From Paracamarosporium sp. OC-R06-R3 (lineage: Eukaryota > Ascomycota > Dothideomycetes > Pleosporales > Didymosphaeriaceae), in contig JACVRA010000161.1 of assembly GCA_019828545.1 (NCBI GenBank), positions 434,001-498,000 of the forward strand: DNA of 64,000 nt. Direction: 5' to 3'. Both the position numbers and the translations under genes were made by a program. This document shows, in pieces, positions 11,178 through 22,226 of this stretch. The notes under the pieces were generated by a model. The model was not told the DNA's origin. It made no database searches and saw nothing but the letters and a program-made list of their open reading frames with translations. Within the stretch, counting starts at the first letter, position 1. Each line of letters begins with the position of its first letter.

Positions 11178-13255
11178 ATGTCAAAAGCTAGAGGTCGACG
11201 TTCTGGGAAACGACCGAAAACTAAGACGTTCACAAGGTGAGCTGTGGCAACACTCTGTAGCTAACGACAAACATCACTGCTGACTCTTCCCATCAAGTTG
11301 TTGGACTTGTCGTTCCAGAAAAGTCAAATGTGACTGCGAAAGACCGCAATGTCTGCGATGTGTCAATGCTGGTTTTATCTGCGAAGGTTATGATATCAGG
11401 CTGCACTGGGTCACGTCTGATGAGCTTACGGCACCCTCTGCTATCAAACGGCAGGCGATGAAAATGATTTGTGAGTCGTCTTAATTGCCAGCATATTAGG
11501 CAAACCCGAATCGCTTCTACATCTTGATATGCTCATCCTTGGCTCTAGCAGAAAACCATCCATGGTCGGTACCTCTAGGGAATATCGACAAACACATTTT
11601 CGACTTGGATCTTAGTGCGGAAAGCCAAAGCCTAGATGCAACCTCCTCCGGTCCGTTTGGTGTGTTTCGAGTGGAGCGCGTTGAAGCGGAAGATTATACT
11701 TCAATATCTGAACCGCCGAACGTAGTCGCTGAGTCCTCCGATGTTGTTCTGGCGGGCATGAATACAGAGATCGCTACTGCATCTGAGACGCACCATTATA
11801 TTCTACTTTCGGATGAGGGTTCGTTATTCCGTATGCAATACTCGCCCGAGCAAGATACCACAGCGCCCGACAACAACTTAGAAGTCACTCGAGATGGTCA
11901 AGTGGAGTTTCCGATCGGAGCTCAACCCACCTCACTCAAACTAAATTTTACCGCAGATCGGGATGCCTGTATCTCAACCCTACTAAACCATTACATCAAT
12001 AACGTTGCCAATATCTTGCAACCGATAGTACATCCACGGAACACGTACAATTCGATTTATGTACCTAGCGCCATGGCTGTTATGGGGAGGCTCTCACCAA
12101 GTAATCCTAGTTTCTCAGCCGCTCAAGTAGCTATTTTCTACTCGCTGCTTGCAACATCTGCCTTTCACCTACGCGCTCTAGGAATATTCAATGGAGCAGA
12201 TGCACTAGCCCAAGGCTGCCGCGCAAAAGCGATCTCCAACCTTCAACTCGCCCTGGACAACTTACCAGCTTCGGCATTGGAAGGTGCCGAGCTGAATCAA
12301 CTGGTTACCTCAGGGCTGGAAATGATTACTTCCGCGATGCTGACGATGGTTACTGCCGATGTAAGCTTTCTATATATAACCAGACGAATAACAGTTGACA
12401 TGCTAGGTTGTTGATGGTCAAATGAAAGAATTTTGGATTCATCTAAATGCCACAAAGCCAATAGTTCAGCGATTAAAGAAGACCGTTCAACCCCAAACCC
12501 ATGTAGAGCGCCTCGTCAACATCTCAACCTTTCTCAGAATCATTTCAGATTCAACAGACACAAACCTAGAACCGATACCCTGGACGGGCTCGTACAATTT
12601 CTATCGAGACGGACTGATCTTATCCGGCGATGGAGATGGTCTCATGTTCACCTATGGTATAACCCCCGAGTTAGCGACCTGTATAAACGCTGCCACGATA
12701 TTGTCGCGTCACATCTCATACCAACTCGCCAGGTCGGATGTCTTACCCACAGACCTTACTTTGGAAACCGAGAATTTGTTACGTCGGTTGGAATCATGGT
12801 CGATCGAATCAGAAACCTTGGACTCATTGTTAGAGTGTGATGATACCACCGTGCATTTGGGAAAATTACATATCAGGGCATTTGCCCAAAGTACTCGTGT
12901 TTACTTCTATACCAGAGTCCTTGCGTACACCCCTACACAACTCTCGTCACATGTACGTGACGTTGCCATCTATCTCAATGAGATCGAGGACCTGAAAAAG
13001 AGCACTGGTTACGATAGCGTCCTGACTGCCACTATTGCTTGGCCGGGGTTCATCGCTTCATGTGAAGCTGAGCCTGAAGCGAGGGATTCTTGGTATCGGT
13101 GGTGGAGAAGCATGGTCAACTATGGTATTGGGAACATCGGTGCACTATGGAAGGTTGTGCAGGAAGCATGGAGGCTAAGGGATGGTGGTCTTCGTGAATC
13201 TCCAGCCTGGCTACCAGTTCTACGGAACGCGAAACAACGGGTACTAGCAATATGA
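11178..13255 (+). CDS. Zn2Cys6 transcription factor with Fungal_trans_2 (ARCA-like) domain, 4 exons
   Basis: Exons 11178-11236, 11298-11470, 11549-12360 and 12407-13255 give 630 residues. After a basic start (GRRSGKRPKTKTFT) comes an early Zn2Cys6 cluster, CWTCRSRKVKCD..RPQCLRCVNAGFIC, followed by EGYDIRLHWV. This DNA-binding head is typical of ARCA/arginine-metabolism-type regulators. The C-terminal half is the Fungal_trans_2 domain, including 'ISTLLNHYINNVANILQPIVHPRNTY' and the 'WPGFIASCEAE..RDSWYRWW' end. Regulators of this class often control amino-acid catabolism or secondary metabolism. It ends 74 bp from the convergent aminotransferase. The CACGTG at 10952 lies in its promoter. Confidence 0.92.
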
Positions 13256-13328
13256 AACAACAATTTCCACCTTATCATGGCATCATAAAACTACCTGGAA
13301 GATAGTTCGAGCGCGAAATTAATATTAA

Positions 13329-14687
13329 TCATATTTTTGCAGACGATGTGACCGGCGTTTCATATCGGTTCTCCCGGAGCATATTCTTTACGACCTTGCC
13401 CAGACGTTCGATACCCAGCTGTAACGTGCTCGCATCTTCCCATGCAAAGCAGATCCGCAAAGCCAACCGGAAGTCCGCGCCTGTTGAATCGCCAGAAACC
13501 TGGAAAATGTCTCCTCCACCAATAAGCACCTGCCAATCTGCTTTGGCCCGAGCAGCCACAGCATCTGCCAGAAGAGGCTGTGGTAGTATAATATAGATGT
13601 AATAGCCCCCTTGTACAACGGATCTTCCTCCACGTCGAGCCCCTGTCTTCAACTGTACTCCTTGCGGAATCAAGAATTCTTCAATTGCAGCTAAAGCCAC
13701 TTGGCATCGCTTTTTGAGTTGCGGGACGATCTCATGTTCCACATGGTGCTGAAGAATACCGCCATGAAGAAGCTCTGCAATGCACGCAGCCATGAACTGA
13801 CTTGCCGGACCCCCGCTCATTGTCGAACCGCAACTCGATAGACCTCGGATGAATAAAGGTGTAGCTTCCGCCCATCCCGTTCGAACACCAGGACTAAGGA
13901 TCTTGGAAAACGAGCCATTGCTAACCACATTGCCGAACAAGGAAGATCGTACACCTCCATCTAATGTATGGTCTACATCCACGAGTCTGGGAATTTCTCG
14001 CGTATTAGGCTCAACAGCCTGGTTCTCGGCACCAAAATCAAGAAAATCGTATACATCATCTGCAATGACGAGAACATCATGTTTCCGCGCCAGACGTACC
14101 AGCTGTTCCCGTTTTGCCAGCGACATGATACTTCCAGTAGGATTCGAGAAGGTTGGTGTAAGATAGAATACGTATCGAAACAACTTCTGATCCGCTCTTG
14201 GTTGCTTGAACTGTAAAGTACAACAAGAAGCCCCAACACCCGAATTCTCCTTATCTTCAGTCGCTAAAGAGGCCGCGAGATACTCTACATCCGGTCCATC
14301 TTCCGCATCCGGAACCGCTTTCAGTGCTCCAGCGAACCCGTTATCTTCAAAGATCTTACACGCCAGAAAGTACGTCGGGGCCACCATGTACACTCTCCTC
14401 GTATACAATGGATCGGTATAGACTTGCAGAATGCAAGCTAAATTCTGGCTCGCACCACCAGAAATGCAGATACGATCGAGAGTTGTCCATGGTGAGGAGT
14501 AGAATTCCGATAGCCAGACGGCGAGGGCTCGGCGCAATGGTTCGTATCCCGGATCCGGGCCGTAGAGAAGAGCTGGGACATAGAGATCGGGTTTCGTGAG
14601 AACGCGGTGGGAGGCTTCGAGGAGGAGTGATGCTGGAAGGAGGGAAGATGATGGCCAGCCTTTGAAAAGATCTATGGTAGTCGCCAT
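13329..14687 (-). CDS. Class I/II PLP-dependent aminotransferase
   Basis: This is an intron-free frame with 452 codons from the ATG at 14687. It could be extended in frame to an ATG at 14942, but that 85-residue extension looks like 5' UTR. The fold-type I features are clear: YGPDPGYEPLRRALA near the start, FYLTPTFSNPTGSIMS, VIADDVYDFLDF (Asp and Tyr that hold PLP), and the Schiff-base Lys in SNGSFSKILSPGVRTGW. The MATTIDLFKGWPSSSLLP start resembles the fungal 2-aminoadipate/aromatic aminotransferase (MocR-like) group. It probably moves an amino group between an amino acid and a 2-oxo acid in the cytosol. A CACGTG lies 217 bp upstream of 14687, which also favours the shorter start. The substrate is unknown. 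Confidence 0.9.
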   Translation of the reverse strand: MATTIDLFKGWPSSSLLPASLLLEASHRVLTKPDLYVPALLYGPDPGYEPLRRALAVWLSEFYSSPWTTLDRICISGGASQNLACILQVYTDPLYTRRVYMVAPTYFLACKIFEDNGFAGALKAVPDAEDGPDVEYLAASLATEDKENSGVGASCCTLQFKQPRADQKLFRYVFYLTPTFSNPTGSIMSLAKREQLVRLARKHDVLVIADDVYDFLDFGAENQAVEPNTREIPRLVDVDHTLDGGVRSSLFGNVVSNGSFSKILSPGVRTGWAEATPLFIRGLSSCGSTMSGGPASQFMAACIAELLHGGILQHHVEHEIVPQLKKRCQVALAAIEEFLIPQGVQLKTGARRGGRSVVQGGYYIYIILPQPLLADAVAARAKADWQVLIGGGDIFQVSGDSTGADFRLALRICFAWEDASTLQLGIERLGKVVKNMLRENRYETPVTSSAKI

Positions 14688-15760
14688 AGATGTGTCTTGG
14701 ATCGCGGTTCTGAGGGAATCGAATCGACAGAGAAAGTATTCAAAGAGGTAGAAAGAAGGGGATTCGTTTGAGCCCGAAAATTTTCGGCTAATTACCGCAC
14801 GAAACAGTGGCAATCTCATATTAGCATTGTGCTCGCCAACGACCGCCATGCCGATGGGATGGTGCTCGCTGACAGCTTCCTTGTGAAGCGAGAAGGTGGG
14901 GGGCACGTGCACCAAGCGTAGATTAGAGTGATCGCTTACCATACCTATTCCCCGTTACTGGGCTGAATTATGCTCTAGATGCCCCTAGAATCGATAAGAG
15001 TAATGTGACAGAATGCCGCTAGAGATTGTAGCTCTTCCAAATGCTCTGATTTGACATTTCGTCCTAAGTCAGGCGTTCCAATAACTCTAACAAACTCGGA
15101 AATACGCTCTTTAGCCTTCCGATAAGGGCGGTATCTGCAGTGACATCTCTTGATCCCTCCATTAGGCTGTCCGCTTGAGATTTATGTTCAAGTTGTATTT
15201 GTGTCACTTTTACTAAGTGATAAAGATTAGCACGTACTGTTGCCATCCTAGAGGTTCTATTGATCTGTCTTGATTTCCATGATCTTCAAATGAAACAAAG
15301 CTGATTAGAGCCTTATATATGCTGGAAGACATGAATATTCTCTTTAATATGAATTACCAAATCATATCCTTTAAGATCGTTAACCGTTGATCTAAGGAAC
15401 TGCAATCTTTCAATCACTAAATGTTTGAGTGGGACATCCCGGGTTATGATTGCAAACTACCTTGCATTCCTTTCGTGGAATTCTTCTAGAATGATCTCGG
15501 CTTCAGAATAGTTGCCTACCCGAGCCAATCAAGCATTCAAACCCCCCCACCCCACACAATTGCATTGTAAAACGACATCATAAGGAGTGAGAGTCAAGCA
15601 TCCAGATCAAACTGATGGTTTAGAGGACTTGGAATTATCTGATCGGCCGCAAGATACCCCTCCAGGCATCGCTATTGCAAGCTCATATGTCCACTAGGCA
15701 CCTTTTCTTGGAAACAGATCTTCAATTTCAACTGCCCTGACTGTCACTCTCTCGTTCCAA
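14688..15760. other. Intergenic between aminotransferase and MFS gene; CACGTG at 14904
   Basis: About 1.07 kb. It holds the aminotransferase promoter with CACGTG at 14904-14909, a possible N-terminal extension of that ORF up to 14942, and the 3' end of the MFS gene. A short C-rich run lies near 15541. No other gene was seen. Confidence 0.5.
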
Positions 15761-17533
15761 TCACGTCCTTTCCTTCGCCTGTAGAGCAGCATACCGCTCA
15801 TATGCTTCAACGGTCCTGGTCCGAAATACCTTGCCCCATTTCACCATAATGCCAGTGGCGCATAAGATTGCAAAATGAAGGACTGCGATCATGATCATCG
15901 TGTTCTGTACACCCAAGCCATCGATCCAGGGGGTCAAGGCGAATACGAAAGATGTGCCGATGCAGTTGCGAACGAACATAATGCCGACTAGTGCGTCTCC
16001 GACAATCTAGATCTTGTATCAGCAGTTTGATTGAAACTTTCGTATGTACATATGCATTTGACATACCTTGGTGTACGAATCAGTGATATAAGTCACTGTG
16101 ACGACATTTATAGGTACCAAGCCAAAGTGCGTCAACCCCATCCCACAAGCAATAACTGGCCAGGGAGCTGATCGTTGCAGGCCGATACCAAGCATCAATG
16201 CTCCTGCACCAACGCATGGGATAAATGGAAGCATGCACCAGAATCGGAATTCAGGTTCGAAGACGCCATTGTTTCTGCGCGACAAATAGATAATGGAACG
16301 GTCGCTTACAAACCCAATTGCGATCGAACCGAGTGTGACACCGATGAAGGGAGCCAAGCTCAGTAAACCCATCTGGTCCGGCGTGAAGTTGTACGGCTCC
16401 TGAGGCATATATGTAGAAGACGATGTTGACATGACGATCGAAAGGGCCGATGTAACTCCGTATGCTAAAGAAACGTATGCGACAGCTGGTATAGTGAAGA
16501 TCATCTTCAAGGGTAAATAAGAGTGGATTAGGAATGATCCAAGAGAGCCTGGCGATGTGGTCGTTAGACTCATACTCTGCCAATAGGTTTTTTTGGGAAT
16601 GGCTTCGTTGATTTTTCTTGGGCCACCAAGTACCATGACAAAACTTGTAGAACCTTCCTTGACACTGCTTGAATCAGATTCAATTCCCATGGTCTGTGAG
16701 GGTTTGGATTTGCCGAAATCGTTTAGATCCTTCGCATCTGAATCGACAGCGAGAGGTGTGGAGCTAGAAACGACTATTCCTGACTGAGGCGACATCGGTG
16801 CGGCCGTGGGTAGAATTTCAGGAAGAATAAACTTTGTCTCCTCGTATCCAAAGGCGAAAACTAGGATCACAGCTCCAAAGACGATGGCATTCAACCACCA
16901 GAGCCATCGCCAACCCATTGCTATTGTGATGTATCCAGCGCACAAGCCACCGAGCGACGAACCAATTTGGTAGAACCAAATGTATGCGCTGTTCATGAGC
17001 CCACGCTCATGAACGAAGAAGGTATCGGCGATGTTCATCTGAACGATGACTTCGGAGATGGCACCAAAAAAACAGCTGAAGACATTGACGAGCATCAGCT
17101 CCGCGACGGTAGTTTGCTTCGCACTCCAGACACAAATAGCGAACATGGCAACATTGCTGACCATGTAGAGCGGACGGCGACCAAACTTGAGAGCAAAGGG
17201 GATAAGAACAAGGACGCCGATGCCAATAAATCCACACCCTATAGCATAGCTGTTGTTCAGCCACTGGTAACTGAAACCCAGTTCCTCATTCATAGGCCGC
17301 CATGTCGGTGTCGCGGCATTCAGGAATTCGGAAATCATCAGGCAGTAGAAGAGTGTCAGACCAAAATTCCAGTATTTGCGCCACAGTGGCCAGTTGAGGG
17401 GATCGTTCGGGTTGTCGCTGGGTTGGGGTTGAAGGACAATTTCATCGCCAACAGATCCAGTTTCTTGGAGTTTTTCCAGGGAGACTGTTCCAGGAGGCCA
17501 CTGAGCCAGATCATGTTCGGTGAAAGAAGCCAT
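15761..17533 (-). CDS. MFS transporter (DHA1-like, 12 predicted TM helices), 2 exons
   Basis: Exons 17533-16067 and 16006-15761 give 570 residues. The N-terminus has the fungal DHA1 lead 'DNPNDPLNWPLWRKYW' before TM1. The signature loop is 'FGRRPLYM', and TM6 ends with GWRWLWWLNAIVFGAV and FGYEETKF. A hydrophilic central loop of about 110 residues (Ser/Pro-rich) separates the two halves. The second half has 'SIAIGFVSDRS' and the late conserved 'VTVTYITDSYTKIVGDALVG', rebuilt across the intron. It is a plasma-membrane proton-coupled carrier, as likely an exporter of the cluster product as an importer. The start is the ATG before ASFTEHDLAQWPPGT; an in-frame ATG at 17629 is less likely. Confidence 0.92.
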
Positions 17534-18318
17534 TATAGAATGACTGTACACAGTAGCTGCGAAATCCACCTGCTGAAAATCGCGAGTAATGACGATGAGA
17601 ATGTGAATAGACGAAGGGACAATTTCCACATCGTGAGTTGAGATCCATCCCGTATATGTACGTACATGCTGTCATAGTGTAGACTATGATGGTGGAAGAT
17701 AAGAGTAGATGTATAGTGCTCTAGGATAGATAATAAGTGGGCCCGATCCCGGCAGGAATATTTAGAGAAGCGTGAAAACGCTGATAAGAGTCAGGTATGG
17801 CGAAGCGAGTCATGATCAACATTGCGCTAAGCTGGGTTATTCGAGGATGGATGGTCGGACTTTGTCCGCTGACTGTTTCCTTCTGGGCTTGTATATACGA
17901 GCAGTGACTACGGTAGATACGTTATCACCGACGGGCACACAATGGGAAGCCGTCAGCGAGCCGCCTGATCACGCTATCACCCAGTAGTGTTCAGAGCGGG
18001 GATAGCGCCCGCTCTAAAAACGCCCAGACCAGCCCCACTTAGCGGCTCCGTTAAAGTCACGTGCCGGTCAAACGAGGGGAACCTATCGAGATATAATGAG
18101 GCAGGTGTCAGCGAGATCTTGACAAACTCAGACATCGTTAGCGATAAGTAGCATTTCTGAATCAATCAATGTGTTGATACTCCTACGAGGATAAATACAG
18201 CACTCGAACCTGCCCCTAGACACTGCCAGCGAGAACCTTATTATTCTTTGCTTCCATACTAATCAATACCTTTACTCCATTTCTCCCTGTATACGTGAGA
18301 AAATAACCAGGTGCCATA
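17534..18318. promoter_or_regulatory. Divergent promoter region, MFS transporter / TauD dioxygenase; CACGTG at 18058
   Basis: 785 bp between divergent start codons. AAGTCACGTG lies about 255 bp before the dioxygenase start. A TATA-like GATAAATAC lies near 18190. The sequence context of the E-box is the same ten bases as at 10948-10957 upstream of the second regulator. Confidence 0.5.
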
Positions 18319-19754
18319 ATGCCTCACTCAACCGCGCCCTCTCTCACCATTACACCATTTGCTCGTGGTGTAGACACCAAAGCCAATGTATGCCCAACGT
18401 CGAGCCATGTCGCTCTTACTCAAACAAAAAGTGGCCTAACTAATCTGATACAAACCTAGTTTGGAGCTACAGTTACAGGGGCAGACTTGAACAATCTAGA
18501 CGAAGCGACCTTCCAGGCAATTCGAGATGCACTCTACCGTAACAGCGTCATCGTCATCAAGAACGTAAAAGATATGGAACCGAGAAAACAGTTCGAATTT
18601 GTCCACCGCTTTGATCCCAATGCACAGGCAAAGCATGGCTTCGGTAGCTCTACAGATGTAGATCCTAAGACTGTTGGCGCTTTTGGTGTGAGTCGACATT
18701 CGTCTGCCCCCTTCAAAGCCCCAGTTGTTCCAATTGAATTATAATCTTACTCTAATTGTTATTCTAGGTGAGGCCTTGGTACTCGGTCAGCCCCGGAGTC
18801 CAGCTAGTCGGCAGCGGCTTCCAGGGAGAAGACCATTATGGGCTCAAGAACATTACCATGGATGCCAGTGCTCCCTCTACCTTTCACCAAAACCCGCTTT
18901 CAGTTGAGGACCAAGAGAAAGGCCAGTCACGGTTCGTTTACTTTCACTACGATGGCATTGTGTACGGGGCGCACCCTTCTCGCGTCACAACTCTTCGCTG
19001 TGTGACAGCGCCCAAGGGCCCGGACGTCACCGTCCGCTGGGACGACGACACAGGCCGAACCATGCAGGTCAAGCCTGGTAGCACGGCCTTCATTAGCAAC
19101 GCTCAGCTGTACAATCTCTTGACGGACGAGGAGAAGCAGCTGGCGGACAACAGTTTCTGGGAGCCTGCTCCCCACCCTTTTAGCTGGACCAACACGCGTA
19201 AATTCCGCTCCACAGGCCTCGGCATGGCGCCAGGTGGCCAAGTTATTCCTCTCGACGAGCTGCCGCCATGGGAGCCGGAGAAAGTCTACAAATATCCCAT
19301 GGTCTGGCTAAATCCCGTAACTGGAGAGAAGATGTTTCAGGTTTTGCCCGATGTTGTGGCGAAGCTTTACATGAAGGCTTCGCCGGATGCAGAGGCGAAG
19401 ATTGTGGACAACTTGGACGAAATTGATAAGTGGTTGAATGACATTCTTGATCGCATTCATAGTCCGGAGTATACAGTTATTCCTCCGGCGGAGGAAGGAG
19501 ATATGGTGTGCTGGAACAACTGGGTAAGAATCTCCATTACTAGGGTTTACAAAGTTTGCTAACATTCACACTAGGGCGTCTTGCACAGTGCTATTGATTA
19601 TCCAATTAGCTATGGGCCACGGTCAAGTAAGTTCCCTTGCCCTTCCGATAATTTCTGTTATCGTTAACGCAGTCCAGTGCACCAATGCCACATTGCATCA
19701 AGCACCGCTCCAATCGGTCCAAATTCTGCTGCTTACATGGCCAGCGAGTCTTGA
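18319..19754 (+). CDS. TauD-type Fe(II)/2-oxoglutarate-dependent dioxygenase, 5 exons
   Basis: Exons 18319-18387, 18460-18687, 18768-19523, 19575-19626 and 19678-19754 give 393 residues. The protein resembles the TauD/XanA group. The proximal iron ligands are in YFHYDGIVYG (H-x-D), the distal His is in WGVLHSAIDYP, and the 2-oxoglutarate Arg is probably the one in YGPRSMHQCHIASST. The last two landmarks are only restored by splicing two small exons, which supports the exon model. Enzymes of this family hydroxylate or oxidatively cleave small acids, amines or purines. The neighbouring aminotransferases and permeases suggest an amino-acid-like or amine-like substrate. All metal ligands are present, unlike the PhyH protein at 32 kb. 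Confidence 0.9.
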
Positions 19755-20536
19755 TTGATTGGATTCAATGAGAAAACGTATTACACAGCATCAATGCAAC
19801 CAAAATGATAACACTGATGGCAGTTCGATGTTGGCAGATACTGAAATGATGATTCCCAATTGTTTTAGACTTGGATAACTAGGGCGGTAAAGCTCGGTGG
19901 TTGGAGTCTTTAAGACGACGGCATAGAATTCATATGCGTAGAACAGACTTATGTAAAACTTTCGCTAATGAAGTTGTCATCATCTATACAATCATTTCTT
20001 CTACCACTACGAACGTTGTCTACGATGGTAAGGCTTGTCGGTCAGGTTCGAATTCAGTGGATTTTAGCACACGACCACCAATACATAGAGTATGAGAAGA
20101 AAAGGCCTTGTATTCCACCCAGGTATCTTGTATGAAGGTCTGGATGAAAGATAAGTGGCATTCAACTTTCGCATTGCGTATTACTACGCTACTTGTTGCT
20201 CGGATTACCTGTGTTAGGTAATGATAGAATCCAGGTCTTCAGTTCCCGACATTTTAGCGTGTTCAACATGATTGGTCGATCTTCTGTTACAAGTGGATAG
20301 CCCCAGTTTGTGCACTAGGTAATGCCACTTCGGGATAAATTCTGCGCCAGAACAACCAATTGCACCGTCTCTACAGCTTGTAGTCTTCGAAGTTTCTTAA
20401 CCCTTCTATGATAACGTTGGCTATATAAAGGTAACACTTTGCTGCATTATCTCAACTATGTCTTCAATCTTGTGTTAAGACAGTTGCATATCTTTCTCTG
20501 TCTCATCTTCAGAATATCACCATTCCACACTACAAT
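19755..20536. promoter_or_regulatory. Intergenic; TATA box before the class III aminotransferase
   Basis: 782 bp. A good TATA element (CTATATAAAGG) lies at about 20421-20431, some 110 bp before the ATG at 20537. No further ORF or RNA gene was seen. Confidence 0.5.
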
Positions 20537-21900
20537 ATGAACGAAAACACCTTGAAGCTCTCAGCTGCTACTACCCGGTTGTTAGAGCTGGAGCGCAAGT
20601 ATTGTGCTGGAGGATTTGAGCCTTCACCTCTCTTCCTAGATAGAGCAGAGGGATGTAAACTATGGGTAGGCTCTGACAACAAGATTTTTCACCCTAAGAT
20701 ACTAATTGATCGTGTTGCTAGGATTGCGATGGCAAAGAGTACATTGATTTCATTGGCATGTTTAGCGCAACCAACATGGGCCATGGCCACCCCTACATGA
20801 AGGAGAAGATGATAGAGCAGCTGAAAAGGGCGCACTTGTTGAATATTTGTGCTCATAATGCAGGCTGGGGCCCCTTTGCTGAAATGATGTGCAAGCGATT
20901 CGGCTATGACAAGATCACCACGGCAACCTCGGGTACAGAGTCTGCAGACGTCGCATGCAAAATTGCTCGCAAGCATGGACTCGTTCGTCGAGGAATCCCT
21001 GCCGAGAAGCTAAAGATCCTTGGGGTAGGATCATCCTATCATGGTCTCGGCATGGGTATCTGGGGACTAATGGACCGCTCGACACAACGCTCAAGCTACG
21101 GCTTAGACGGAACAAGCGTCCTCAATTTCAATCCTACAACTCTCAAGACACTGGAATATCTGGATCTCGAGGGTATGCGGGTCTGTCTCGAAGAACATCA
21201 CCAGACCGTAGCTGCTGTCATCATGGAATGCTTGCATGGGACCTCGCGTTCGGCCGAGGACGAGATTCGCTACGCACGAGGCGTCTATGATCTGTGCAAG
21301 CAGTACGGTATTCTGTTCATTGCCGATGAAGTACGACAAGGAGCAGGAAAGACTGGCAAATTCCTGTCATTCTATCACTGCGGTCAAGACATGAAACCCG
21401 ATATCGTCACCATGGGCAAGTCTATCACTGGCGGGTGGTACCCCCAAACCTTCATCCTCGGCACAGACGACGTCATGTCCCTTGTCGGTCCATCCGAGTG
21501 TGGTTATACCTTCAGTCACACTCCTCCAGCACTTGCAGCCGCAAAAGCTGCCATTACAGTTATCGACAGCGAGAACCTCTTGGACCGCGCAGTACAGATT
21601 GGCGAAAGATGGCGAGCTATTGTCGGAAGTTGGCAACACCCCAAAATTGATTACATCTCCAGCATCGGCGCAGACTCTAATATGTTCTTCCACGATCTTC
21701 ATGGACAACGTGTGGCCGCACTCTGCATGTTCAAGGGCCTCTTTGTGTGCGCTACGCCGGGAAAGAAGGCAGTCCGCTTTAGTTTTGCCATGACTATGAC
21801 AGACGAAGAACTTGAGAAGGGTGCCGCGATTCTCAAAGAAGTGTTGGACACAATCGACAATTATGGCCATATTCCTGGTGAAGTGTTTGGACGAGACTAG
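20537..21900 (+). CDS. Class III PLP-dependent aminotransferase (ornithine/acetylornithine-aminotransferase type), 2 exons
   Basis: Exons 20537-20665 and 20722-21900 give 435 residues, normal for the family. The splice rebuilds LWDCDGKEYIDF, the usual strand near residue 45. Other landmarks are SGTESADVACKIAR, the PLP Asp motif FIADEVRQGAGKTG, the Schiff-base Lys in DIVTMGKSITGGW, and YTFSHTPPALAAAKA near the C-terminal domain. In many homologues the motif reads ADEVQ.GFGRTG, so RQGAGKTG is a variant. The reaction is transfer of an omega- or alpha-amino group, usually to 2-oxoglutarate. Together with the class I/II enzyme and two APC permeases it points to amine or basic amino-acid chemistry. 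Confidence 0.92.
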
Positions 21901-22226
21901 ATAGATGTAGAGGTAATAGTAGTGATAAGACAATGATTCATAGGCTACATAGCTCTTATTCAGTGCACATGGCGCTCGTGGTGAGGACATAGGTGTATTG
22001 TGTTCGTCACCTATTGAACCTGACTGTGCATTGGTGATTCTATTGTGCTGCAAAAGTAGTATGTAAAATTTGTCTCAGTATCAAGTAATCGAATCATAAG
22101 TAAGACTTTGTAGCCATTGCCGAGCATGATAATACACAATAATGCTGAAATTGTCTGAGGGCTTTTGTGTTAACACATGACTGTCAGAAAATTCCAAGTA
22201 TAGTGCTAAACAGGGAATCCACCGGT
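21901..22226. other. Convergent 3' intergenic
   Basis: 326 bp between the stop codons of the class III aminotransferase and the regulator on the minus strand. Probably two 3' UTRs. Nothing else seen. Confidence 0.4.

Noticed and set aside
14688..14942. 85-residue N-terminal extension of the class I/II aminotransferase
   Set aside because: It has no conserved content, overlaps a likely CACGTG promoter element, and homologues begin near MATTIDLFKGW.
20040..20062. GGTTCGAATTC, a B-box-like word
   Set aside because: No A box or cloverleaf is found at the right distance upstream.
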